Origin: Synechococcus sp. J7-Johnson
GTDB lineage: Bacteria > Cyanobacteriota > Cyanobacteriia > PCC-6307 > Cyanobiaceae
Direction of reading: 5' to 3'
Length of the DNA: 64,000 nt
NCBI RefSeq assembly: GCF_024345795.1
Contig: NZ_JAGQBU010000003.1
Location: 1-64,000 of the forward strand
The number at the start of each line of letters is the position of its first letter. Position 1 is the first letter of the stretch. Position numbers and translations under genes: made by a program. Shown in pieces: positions 55,141 through 62,796 of the stretch. Under the pieces are notes generated by a model. The model searched no databases, was not told where the DNA came from, and saw nothing but the letters and a program-made list of their open reading frames with translations.

Positions 55141-56120
55141 ACCGTGTTCTCGTCACCGCGCCTCTGAGCGTGGTGGCTCTGGGCCTTGGCTTCCTGGCCC
55201 AGCAGGCGTTTACCGAGCCTCGCTCCAGCCTCGACGCCAAGGTTATGGAGGCGCTGTTGCCGGCCACGGCTGCCGACGATCCCGACCGTCAGTCAGAGGC
55301 GCGGCAGCTGGAGGAGATCCAGGCGCGCCGCGCCGACGCGGCCATCCCCCCTCCCCCTTCCGGCATGGCCCCCAGCGGTGACCTGGCCCTGGCGGAGCCG
55401 GCCGCTGGGCGCCCCGTTCCCCTGGAGGCGCGGGTTGCCCTGCTGCGCCAGGCCGGTAGGCCCACACTCTCGGCCAGGGGCCCCTGGCAGCTGCTGGACG
55501 GCGATGGCCGGGTGCTGCTCCGCGGCGGTCCCGGTGAATCTGTGGACTGGAGCAGCCAGGGGAGCGCTGATCTCTGGTTGGAGAGCGCCGGCGGCCAGGC
55601 CTTGCTGGTCAATGGTCTGCCCTATGAGGGCCGCCTGCGGCTGCTGCGGGAGGGAAGCGGCATCACCCCGATCAACCACCTGCCGCTGGAGCGCTACATC
55701 GCCTCGGTGGTGGGGGCAGAAATGCCCAGTTCTTGGTCGATGGAGGCGCTCAAGGCCCAGGCGGTGGCGGCCCGCTCCTACGCCCTGGCCCATCTGGCCC
55801 GGCCCGCCAACCGCTACTGGCATCTGGGGGACACGACCCGCTGGCAGGCCTACCGGGGGCTGGAGTCGGTCACGGCCCGCACCAGGGAGGCCACCGAGCG
55901 GACCAATGGCCTAATCCTCAGTTACCAGGGGGGCATCGTTGAGAGCCTCTACGCGGCCAATTCCCAGATCACCCTGGAGGCCCATGGACATCTGGGAGCC
56001 AGCATGAGCCAGGAGGGTGCCCAGCAACTGGCCATTCAGGGCCAGCAGTACAACCAGATCCTTGGTCACTACTACCAGGGGGCGTCCCTGGCACGGTTGC
56101 AGATCGGTGGAGCGAACTGA
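55137..56120 (+). CDS. SpoIID/LytB domain protein, secreted
   Basis: The frame shows a signal or anchor segment (NRVLVTAPLSVVALGLGFLA) followed by a Pro/Ala-rich linker and the SpoIID domain LPLERYIASVVGAEMPSSWS, MEALKAQAVAARSYALAHLA and YQGGIVESLYAANSQ. SpoIID-type proteins bind or cut glycan strands denuded of peptides. The positively charged start of the signal peptide lies upstream of the first GTG (55170). The CTG at 55137 overlaps the phzF stop as CTGA, so I take it as a tentative start giving 327 residues; 55170 is the conventional choice. Confidence 0.82.
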   Translation: MNRVLVTAPLSVVALGLGFLAQQAFTEPRSSLDAKVMEALLPATAADDPDRQSEARQLEEIQARRADAAIPPPPSGMAPSGDLALAEPAAGRPVPLEARVALLRQAGRPTLSARGPWQLLDGDGRVLLRGGPGESVDWSSQGSADLWLESAGGQALLVNGLPYEGRLRLLREGSGITPINHLPLERYIASVVGAEMPSSWSMEALKAQAVAARSYALAHLARPANRYWHLGDTTRWQAYRGLESVTARTREATERTNGLILSYQGGIVESLYAANSQITLEAHGHLGASMSQEGAQQLAIQGQQYNQILGHYYQGASLARLQIGGAN

Positions 56121-56937
56121 GAGCATCTGGGTCGAGGCGCTTGAGCGTGGCCGTCATGCTCTCAAGAGCGGCAGTCTCGTTCCGCTGGAGACGGAGCTGA
56201 TCCCCCCCCAGGGCTGGGAACCGTTTCAGCTGCGCCGCCTGCTCTCCGCCACCCCGAAGCACCTGCGGGCTCAGGGTCCCAAGCCCAATCCTTTCCGCCC
56301 CTGGGATTCGCCGCTGCAGGTGCGCCTGCTGGGACACCGCCATCTGGTGCTGCTGAACAAGTACCCCGTCCAGGCGGGCCATGTCCTGCTGATCACCCAG
56401 GCCTATGAGCCCCAGTCAGGCTGGCTCGATGACGGCGACTGGGCAGCGGTCGCCAAGGTCGATGCCGACACCGGCGGGCTCTGGTTCTTCAACAGCTGTG
56501 CCGAGGCCGGGGCAAGCCAGCCCCATCGCCATCTCCAACTGCTGCCGCGCCACGGCGACCAGGCGGCCTGCCCGCTGGATGGGCTGCTGCGTGCCCAGCT
56601 GGCCGGAGTGGGCGGACCCTGGCCCTGGTCCTACAGACTCAGCCCCCGCAGGCCCGACGAGGGAGCCGAAGCCCTGGCTGCCACTTACCGCGCCCATGCC
56701 CTGGCCCTCGGTCTGGGCGAACCCGCCGGCGACCCCAGACCTCGCCATCCTTACAACCTGATGTTCAGTGACCACTGGTTCCTGACGGTGCGGCGCGAAC
56801 GGGAGCATGTGGCGGGCTTCAGCGTCAATGCTCTCGGGTTTGCCGGCTACCTGCTGCTGAGTGAAGGCTCGGAACTGGCCTGGTTGCAACGTGAGGGCCC
56901 CTGGGCCCTGCTCCAGGCGGCGGCGGCGAGAGGCTGA
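56107..56937 (+). CDS. ATP adenylyltransferase (Ap4A phosphorylase II-like)
   Basis: The GTG at 56107 overlaps the end of the previous gene and gives 276 residues. Family features are the N-terminal ELIPPQGWEPFQLRRL, the substrate region HRHLVLLNKYPVQAGHVLLI and the HIT-like catalytic motif ASQPHRHLQLLPRH. The C-terminal part has HPYNLMFSDHWFLTVRRERE. It phosphorolyses diadenosine tetraphosphate to ADP and ATP. Confidence 0.92.
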   Translation: MERTESIWVEALERGRHALKSGSLVPLETELIPPQGWEPFQLRRLLSATPKHLRAQGPKPNPFRPWDSPLQVRLLGHRHLVLLNKYPVQAGHVLLITQAYEPQSGWLDDGDWAAVAKVDADTGGLWFFNSCAEAGASQPHRHLQLLPRHGDQAACPLDGLLRAQLAGVGGPWPWSYRLSPRRPDEGAEALAATYRAHALALGLGEPAGDPRPRHPYNLMFSDHWFLTVRREREHVAGFSVNALGFAGYLLLSEGSELAWLQREGPWALLQAAAARG

Positions 56938-56980
56938 GGCCTGCGATCGAAAGCTTGCTCGGTACTGATCGGACCGGTAC

Positions 56981-57011
56981 GGATCGGATCGGCTCCTAAC
57001 GGATCGGATCG
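56981..57011. repeat. 11-bp direct repeats, 20-bp period, upstream of sigma gene
   Basis: GGATCGGATCG occurs at 56981-56991 and 57001-57011, starting exactly 20 bp apart, with a related GATCGG at 56967-56972. The start of the sigma factor gene is about 150 bp downstream. The spacing of two helical turns is suggestive of a regulator site, but no factor is known. Confidence 0.5.
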
Positions 57012-57162
57012 ACACGGCATGAACCCACCGCTCGGACCATTCCGTGGTTTCACGGTTGCCGGGACCTGCTGGCTGGTCCGTATCTGGAAAGGGGCAGCGA
57101 CCCTAGGTCGTGGCTCCTTGATCTGGCTCCAACTCCAACTACATCCACCTTTCTCTATTCCG

Positions 57163-57975
57163 ATGACCAGCGCTTCCCTTGTTCAATCCCGCCCCAGCCG
57201 CCCCAGCCGCTCTGGCTTGAGCCGGCGTCTGCGCCAGCGCAACGACCGAGTGGCCAGGCACCTGGAACTGGTGAGACCGATCGCCCATCACTACAGCTCC
57301 CTATGCCGCGAGGGCCGAGACGATCTCACTCAGGTGGGCCTGCTGGGCCTGCTCAGGGCAGCCGAATTGTTCCAGAGCGATCAGGGCACCCCGTTCGAGG
57401 CCTTTGCCCGCCATCACATCCGCGGGGCGATCCTCCACTACCTCCGTGATCAGGCGCCTGTGATCAGGCTCCCCCGGAGACAGCGGGAGCTGGAGGACCG
57501 CCTGCGCCGGCTGCAGCAGAACCAGACCGCTGGAGGCGCCGAAGGTAGCCGCCGCACGGAACCCCTGGCCAACTCCAGCCTGAGGCTGCTGCTGGGCTTG
57601 AGTGAGGCCCAGTGGCAGCACTTCGAGCAGCTGCGCCAGCTGGGCAGGCTCACCAGCCTGGACGGGGAGGAGGAACGGATCGCCGCCACCGAGCCCGAAA
57701 CGGAGGGAGATCCCGGGGGAGGCGAAGCTGGCGATCGGATCATGTCGCTGCTGGCCCAGTTGGAGCTGCGCCAACGCACCGCCGTCCAGGAGGTGGTGCT
57801 GGCGGGCCAGAGCCTCAGGGGCGCGGCCCGCAAGATGCAGGTGAGCCCGATGACCGTGCATCGCTTGCTGGCTCGGGCGCTGGATACCTTGAGGCAGCGG
57901 ATGGAAGGGGAGAGTCTGAGCTTCAGCCCTGATCCGGGGATGCATCGCGGGCGATCTGCTTCTCCAGCGTGCTGA
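57163..57975 (+). CDS. Sigma-70 family factor (group 3-like)
   Basis: I chose the ATG at 57163 (MTSASLVQSRPSRPSRSGLS) because the frame upstream (from 57019) is not protein-like. The 270 residues include region 2 (DLTQVGLLGLLRAAELFQSD, then FEAFARHHIRGAILHYLRD) and a C-terminal region 4 helix-turn-helix (LRGAARKMQVSPMTVHRLLA). Region 1.1 is absent, as in alternative group 3 sigma factors of cyanobacteria, which serve stress or motility programmes. A 225-bp upstream gap with direct repeats suggests its own regulation. Its 3' end overlaps a small minus-strand gene. Confidence 0.9.
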   Translation: MTSASLVQSRPSRPSRSGLSRRLRQRNDRVARHLELVRPIAHHYSSLCREGRDDLTQVGLLGLLRAAELFQSDQGTPFEAFARHHIRGAILHYLRDQAPVIRLPRRQRELEDRLRRLQQNQTAGGAEGSRRTEPLANSSLRLLLGLSEAQWQHFEQLRQLGRLTSLDGEEERIAATEPETEGDPGGGEAGDRIMSLLAQLELRQRTAVQEVVLAGQSLRGAARKMQVSPMTVHRLLARALDTLRQRMEGESLSFSPDPGMHRGRSASPAC

Positions 57976-58117
57976 TCGCGGCATTCACCGCCGCCAGTTG
58001 CCGCTCGACCCCGTCCCGCCAGTAGGTGAGCATGCGCATCTTGCGCTCCTGATGCTGACGGCGGCTGGTTTCGGGGTCGCAGCCTGAACCACCAAAGCAA
58101 GGCAGGGGAGGAAACAT
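57923..58117 (-). CDS. Small coiled-coil hypothetical protein
   Basis: The frame has 64 codons before the stop, with a start at 58117 (MFPPLPCFGGSGCDPETSRR) or an internal start at KMRMLTYWRDG. The second half RQLAAVNAAISTLEKQIARD is a short coiled coil. The size and ending resemble small picocyanobacterial proteins of unknown function, by memory only. It overlaps the sigma gene by 53 bp. Confidence 0.5.
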   Translation of the reverse strand: MFPPLPCFGGSGCDPETSRRQHQERKMRMLTYWRDGVERQLAAVNAAISTLEKQIARDASPDQG

Positions 58118-58297
58118 GAGAAAATGTCACGTGCAAGGACGGTTCTAGCGAGCGGTCCACCCCTGATGCGCCGTCTCCTCCTCGATGGGGCCACGGAGCA
58201 GGTGCCTGCGAGACCTCCCCCCAGCCAAGGGTCCTGACCCAGCGACTGCGGAAGAGGCCACCGCAAAACCGAAACACCGTCCCAGTAGAGAATCAGA

Positions 58298-60034
58298 GTG
58301 AGAAGAATTGGTCCCATTGGTCTCGCTGCGGTAGCCACCCTGTCCGGGGCCGGCGCGGTTCTGGAGGCACCTGCTGCTCGGGCCTCTTATGTGCAGCTGA
58401 TGGCAGGACAGGCAGCACGCCCTCTGCAGGGCCGTTTCAACGCCGTGCCGGTGCTGCACTCCAACCAGCCGGAAGAGGTGTTCGGCCCGGGCATCCTTGT
58501 CAACACGGCCCCCGGATCAGCAGTGGCCAGGGAAACCGGTCAGAGACTGAGCAACACCAACTTCACTTTCAACGGTGAATTCGGGTTGCACATGCATCAC
58601 AAGTATTACCCCGAAGATGCCACCCGCCTCGGCTACGGCCTGGTGCGTGGGCAGCTCACCCTTGCCACGATCGTGATGAATCCCGGCTCCAGGCCGGTCA
58701 CGCTCCACTTCGACCGTGGCGCTGTGCGCAACAGTTTCGAGGCGCCCTATCTGGCGAATCACCTGATGGGGGTCAAGCCCCTGGGTCCCAGGCCCTGGAA
58801 CACTGGGCCAGGCGATGCCACAGCTGTGATCATGCTGCGGAATCAGCTTGATCCCAAGCTGCCCCAACGGTTCACGATTCCAGCCAACAGCCGGGCCGTT
58901 CTGTTCCACACCAGGCTTCCTGCACGTGGCATTGCCAACGGCCTGCTCAGCGGCCGCAGTGATGGTCCCTTCCAGATGGCGGTTGTGGCCGCTGAGGATC
59001 CCCGTACCGACTCCGATCTGTTAGCTGTTCTCGACCAGGGGGTACTGGCTCCAGGCCGGATCTACCTGAGCATGCTCCCCAAGATCCAGAACCGCCAGGT
59101 GTTTTCCAGGGTCGGTGGGGTGGCACTCGGCGATGCCTTCCAGGCCAGCATCAACCACGACCTGAACCAGGCACCCCTGCATGTGCCCTTTACCAGCACC
59201 AACCGCCACCATTTCGGCACCGGGGAGATCCAGGTGAATGCCCTGGCCAGCCGCATGGTCGATTCCTCTCTCGACAACGTGGGCACCTATGGCGTGCGCT
59301 TCGATGTCGAGATGAATCTGAAGGGCTCAGGCCCCCATGACCTGGTTTTCAGCCATCCCACCGCCAATGGTCGTCAGTTCACCGCGTTTCGCGGATCGAT
59401 CGGAATCGAAACCGACGAGGGCTATCGCGAAGTTCATGTGGGCATGCGCTCAGGTGAAAGTCTCTCGCTGAGTTCGTTGAACCTTCGCCCCGGTGTCAAC
59501 AACCGCGTCAAGGTGAGCATGGTCTACCCCGCTGATGCCACCCCAGGTCATCTGCTCAGCGTTGTGCCGGCCTATCAGCTCGCCCAGCTGCGCGAGCGGG
59601 AACGCCAGGTTGAGATCGCCCGAGCTGCTGCTGCCGCCTCGGCAGCAGCAGCCAAGCGCAAGACCACTCCAGCGGCGGCCCCGCCGGCGGTCGCTGGAGG
59701 TCAGAGGCCTGCGGCTCCCACCGCCGCAGCCCGCCCGGCTCAGACCATCACCCCCGCTCAGGCCGCTCCTGTCCGTCGACCTGCCAAGCCCGCCAGTGCC
59801 CGGCCCACACCGCCCCCACCGCTGCTCAGGCCCGCGATCGTGCCTGCCTGGTTGCCGCCGCTGCCGCCGCTGAGGCTGCTGAACCAGACGCCTGCAGGCT
59901 CGCCCACCGTGGCGGAGGTGCCCATGGGCACATCCACTCCGGCCTCCCCCCAGGAGACTCAGACGCTGCGGGATCGCTACGACGAGGCCGCCGAGGCCCA
60001 GCAACGCTTTCTCAGGCAGTTGATGGGCCGTTAA
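58298..60034 (+). CDS. DUF3370 family secreted protein
   Basis: The GTG at 58298 gives 578 residues. A signal peptide (IGLAAVATLSGAGAVLEAPA) is followed by a DUF3370-type domain to about residue 440 (VLHSNQPEEVFGPGILVNTA, FNGEFGLHMHHKYYP, DQGVLAPGRIYLSMLPKIQN, ESLSLSSLNLRPGVNNRVK). The C-terminal 130 residues are a low-complexity Ala/Pro-rich region with a final helical stretch. The function is unknown, with an envelope location. The next gene starts 21 bp later. Confidence 0.85.
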   Translation: MRRIGPIGLAAVATLSGAGAVLEAPAARASYVQLMAGQAARPLQGRFNAVPVLHSNQPEEVFGPGILVNTAPGSAVARETGQRLSNTNFTFNGEFGLHMHHKYYPEDATRLGYGLVRGQLTLATIVMNPGSRPVTLHFDRGAVRNSFEAPYLANHLMGVKPLGPRPWNTGPGDATAVIMLRNQLDPKLPQRFTIPANSRAVLFHTRLPARGIANGLLSGRSDGPFQMAVVAAEDPRTDSDLLAVLDQGVLAPGRIYLSMLPKIQNRQVFSRVGGVALGDAFQASINHDLNQAPLHVPFTSTNRHHFGTGEIQVNALASRMVDSSLDNVGTYGVRFDVEMNLKGSGPHDLVFSHPTANGRQFTAFRGSIGIETDEGYREVHVGMRSGESLSLSSLNLRPGVNNRVKVSMVYPADATPGHLLSVVPAYQLAQLRERERQVEIARAAAAASAAAAKRKTTPAAAPPAVAGGQRPAAPTAAARPAQTITPAQAAPVRRPAKPASARPTPPPPLLRPAIVPAWLPPLPPLRLLNQTPAGSPTVAEVPMGTSTPASPQETQTLRDRYDEAAEAQQRFLRQLMGR

Positions 60035-60055
60035 GCCCGACCTGAACAGGTTGCC

Positions 60056-61102
60056 GTGCCCCCCGACGACACGAAGGCGGATCGCCAGAGAATTCAGCTG
60101 ATCCTGCCCGTCGCCCAGGTGGAGCAGATCGATGAGCTGTGCAGACAGCTGGGCCACCGCAGCCGCGGGGCCCTGCTTGAGCGCCTGCTGGAAGATCTCT
60201 TCCCCAACGCCGACGGTCTGGAGGAGGAGAGAGACAAGGACGAGGCCGGGGTTGAGGAGGAGCTGGATGGCTGCCGGGCCCTGGTGCTGGTCACGGAGCA
60301 GGCGGCCGAGCTGCTCACACTTGATGCAGGGGATGGAGAGCCTCAGTTTTCAGATCAGCCCTCACTCCAGCTGTTGGCCAGATCTCCCAGTGGTGAGCAG
60401 CCCAAGCAGCCCCGAGACGTCGCGGGTTCTGCCGGCATTGATCTGCCCGGCTTCGTGCGTCAGTCGTCGGCGCGGCTGAGACGCAGCCTGCATCCCCTGC
60501 CTGCCACTGCCCGAGAACCGCTGCCGTCTGTGGAGGCCCCTGAACTGGATCAGGCGTTGGTTGCTGTCGATGAGCACTGGCTCAGCCTCTACGGCACGGC
60601 CGCAAACGAGGCGGTGTTGGAGGCGGCCATGCTCTGGCTGGCCCGCGATATCTGGGCTCAGTCAGATCAGTCGGAGGGGCGGCCCTTCACCTGGACCTTG
60701 ATGGAACAGTGGATCAGTGGCTTCGTGAGTGGCTGGTCGCCTGGACCGCCCAGGTTCAGCCGGGTGATCGTGGCCGCTGGCTTGCTTGAGGATCCTTTCA
60801 GCACCGGCACACTCACGTTGCGGATCCCCACGCTGATCCGTCGCTTCGTGCATCGCTTCCGCCGCCGCCGCCAGGGCACCTCCTTCCAGAGCCTGGAGCA
60901 CACGATGACGCTGCACGGTGCCTTGAAGGTGCTGGCCCTGCCGACGGCCCCGGGTCACCAGCTCAGTCTCAACCAGATCCGTGAGGCCTACCGCGAGCAG
61001 GCCATGAGCCACCACCCCGATTCAGGAGGCAGCGCCGACGCGATGCGCCGCCTCAATGAGGCCTATCAATTACTCAAGGAGCTCTATCGCCGGCCGGCCT
61101 GA
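60056..61102 (+). CDS. RHH-like N-terminus plus C-terminal J domain
   Basis: The GTG at 60056 gives 348 residues. Residues about 10-50 (RIQLILPVAQVEQIDELCRQ, then LGHRSRGALLERLLEDLF) have the strand-helix-helix pattern of ribbon-helix-helix proteins. A variable acidic linker and a helical middle domain (WLSLYGTAANEAVLEAAMLW) follow. The last 65 residues are a J domain with HPD in EQAMSHHPDSGGSADAMRRL. J domains act on Hsp70, so a DNA-associated or oligomerising Hsp70 adaptor is possible but is inference. Confidence 0.75.
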   Translation: MPPDDTKADRQRIQLILPVAQVEQIDELCRQLGHRSRGALLERLLEDLFPNADGLEEERDKDEAGVEEELDGCRALVLVTEQAAELLTLDAGDGEPQFSDQPSLQLLARSPSGEQPKQPRDVAGSAGIDLPGFVRQSSARLRRSLHPLPATAREPLPSVEAPELDQALVAVDEHWLSLYGTAANEAVLEAAMLWLARDIWAQSDQSEGRPFTWTLMEQWISGFVSGWSPGPPRFSRVIVAAGLLEDPFSTGTLTLRIPTLIRRFVHRFRRRRQGTSFQSLEHTMTLHGALKVLALPTAPGHQLSLNQIREAYREQAMSHHPDSGGSADAMRRLNEAYQLLKELYRRPA

Positions 61103-61160
61103 ACGGGGCGCCAAAGCTGTTGCGAACATCTCAGACAAGACTTCTTGTGGGTCTCTGTAC

Positions 61161-61178
61161 TCGTCTCGGATGAGAAGC
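61161..61178 (+). repeat. 18-bp direct repeat, copy 1
   Basis: TCGTCTCGGATGAGAAGC; copy 2 at 61541-61558 differs at one base. The short core TCGTCTCG also appears inverted at 61504-61511. Confidence 0.6.
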
Positions 61179-61416
61179 GTGAGCTGCTTCTGGGAATGTT
61201 GGCGGGATCGAGGATTCCATCCTTCGACTTGGTGTCGCTCGTTCGCCTCCTGTTTAGTGGTTGCTCAATCGCCTCCTGAGCGCCTCTAGGGCGTCAGGCG
61301 CTTGATGGGGTGGTCTGTTCTTTTCGGCTGCAGTGCCTGTCCTGTTGCGCTTGGACACGAAGTCCAGGGCCTGTGGAACCGCTGAAAAGCCAGTCATAGC
61401 CAACTTCAATCTTTCT

Positions 61417-61443
61417 GCGTACCTGCTGTAGACACAGGTACGC
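61417..61443. repeat. Perfect 9-bp stem-loop in the gene-poor region
   Basis: GCGTACCTG (61417-61425), a 9-nt loop, then CAGGTACGC (61435-61443). No T-tract follows, so it is not a standard terminator. Confidence 0.6.
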
Positions 61444-61540
61444 AATCGATTCTGGCTGCAAGAACAGTGCTGGCTCCTGGGGCGATGCTGAAATCACGCC
61501 TTTCGAGACGAGCCAAGCCCGAGCTCAGCCTCCTTCTGAA

Positions 61541-61558
61541 TCGTCTCGTATGAGAAGC
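61541..61558 (+). repeat. 18-bp direct repeat, copy 2
   Basis: TCGTCTCGTATGAGAAGC, 17 of 18 bases identical to copy 1 at 61161-61178. Confidence 0.6.
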
Positions 61559-62180
61559 ATGGTCAGACCAGGCCTTGGTCTCGAAATGGACTTGTTTGTC
61601 CAGTTCAGGACGCAGAATAGGTCTTGAACTGCGACACGGATGAATTCCATGAGTGACCTCCTGCTCCCCCGCTGATTAATGCTTTGGCTGCGGGGTCTGG
61701 TTGAGCGGTTGCCGTGCAGAGGGCGCTCCTGGCGGCAGGTCCATCCTGTTGGATCAGTCGTGATGACCTTGTATGCGTCCCGCTCTGGGTCCTAGCTCTG
61801 GTCCATGCTGAGACGGCCTAGACAGTGCTCAATGGAGCGATGCGGGTTGGCGGGGTTGGCAGGGGTTGGTTGTGATGTTCGATCTCCTGGGGCTGACGTC
61901 AGGAGGGTGCTGAAGTCAATCCCTAGCGTCTCACGGTTACCCAGGCTCAAGACTCATGCTTAGACCATGATGAGACTTCTGGCATTGGCTAGTCGAGCTC
62001 GCGCAGCCCGATCACACTCCATGAATGGGGGTCGATGACTTGTATCCCCAAGGGTGACTGCATCCCTGGGGTGACTGGGTGCCCATCATCAAGAAGTCAG
62101 CCCAAATCGACTGACTGACCTTGAGCTTTTTAGCCGGCCGTGGGAAAGCCCTTGAAAAAAAGATGCTGCTGACCCCAGGC

Positions 62181-62675
62181 TCAGAGAGGGGTCTGCATAC
62201 CCTGGATCAGGTAGTCGAAGTAAGGGGAAGCGCTGGCGGCGTCATCGGTGCCGAGCAGGGCCAGGGAAGCTTCCTTCAGGGCTCGCATGCTCTCGACCAT
62301 GCCGGCCATGGGCACACCGAGGCTGTTGTACATCTCACGAGCCCCGTTGAGGCCGATCTCCTGGATCTTCTCGGTGCTACCAGCCAGTACGCCGTAGGTG
62401 ACCAGTCGCAGATACCAGCTGAAATCGCGCAGGCACTGGGCCCGCTGTTTCTGGCCGTAGGCATTGCCGCCCTGGGCCACGTACTCAGGCTTGCGGGAGA
62501 AAAGGAGGCGCGCGGCCTCGTCGACGATCTTTTTCTCGTTCTCCGTCAAGGCCCTGGCCACGCGGATGCGCTGGGGACCTCCTGAGAGGTAATGCGCCAT
62601 CGAGCGGAGCTCTCCGCCGCTGGGATACCGCAGCTGATCATCGGCTTGGAGGATCAGATCCCGAACGACGCTCAT
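62181..62675 (-). CDS. apcD: Allophycocyanin alpha-B subunit ApcD
   Basis: I chose the ATG at 62675 ([20 protein letters not shown]), which gives 164 residues. It is a terminal emitter of the phycobilisome core, passing energy toward photosystem I and chlorophyll. The chromophore Cys sits in [20 protein letters not shown], and the sequence tracks ApcD rather than Apc[52 protein letters not shown]. The rest of the allophycocyanin operon is not adjacent, as is normal for apcD. Confidence 0.95.
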   Translation of the reverse strand: MSVVRDLILQADDQLRYPSGGELRSMAHYLSGGPQRIRVARALTENEKKIVDEAARLLFSRKPEYVAQGGNAYGQKQRAQCLRDFSWYLRLVTYGVLAGSTEKIQEIGLNGAREMYNSLGVPMAGMVESMRALKEASLALLGTDDAASASPYFDYLIQGMQTPL

Positions 62676-62796
62676 CGAGGACACCAGGCGCCAGATCACT
62701 TTATCGATCCGGGAACCCCCTTGCAGGAGGACGTCTTCAGATGTAACGCCCCTTTGCATCTAGGGTTTGCTCAACGTCCAAAGCGCTCCGATCCCG

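Larger units (their letters stand above)
61103..62180. other. Gene-poor 1.1-kb region
   Basis: No frame here has convincing start, length and composition, and base use is lower in GC and less codon-like than in neighbouring genes. It contains a near-exact 18-bp direct repeat (61161-61178 and 61541-61558, one mismatch), a perfect 9-bp hairpin (61417-61443) and other short inverted repeats. It could hold a non-coding RNA or be remnant DNA. It lies between the J-domain gene and apcD, downstream of both. Confidence 0.6.
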
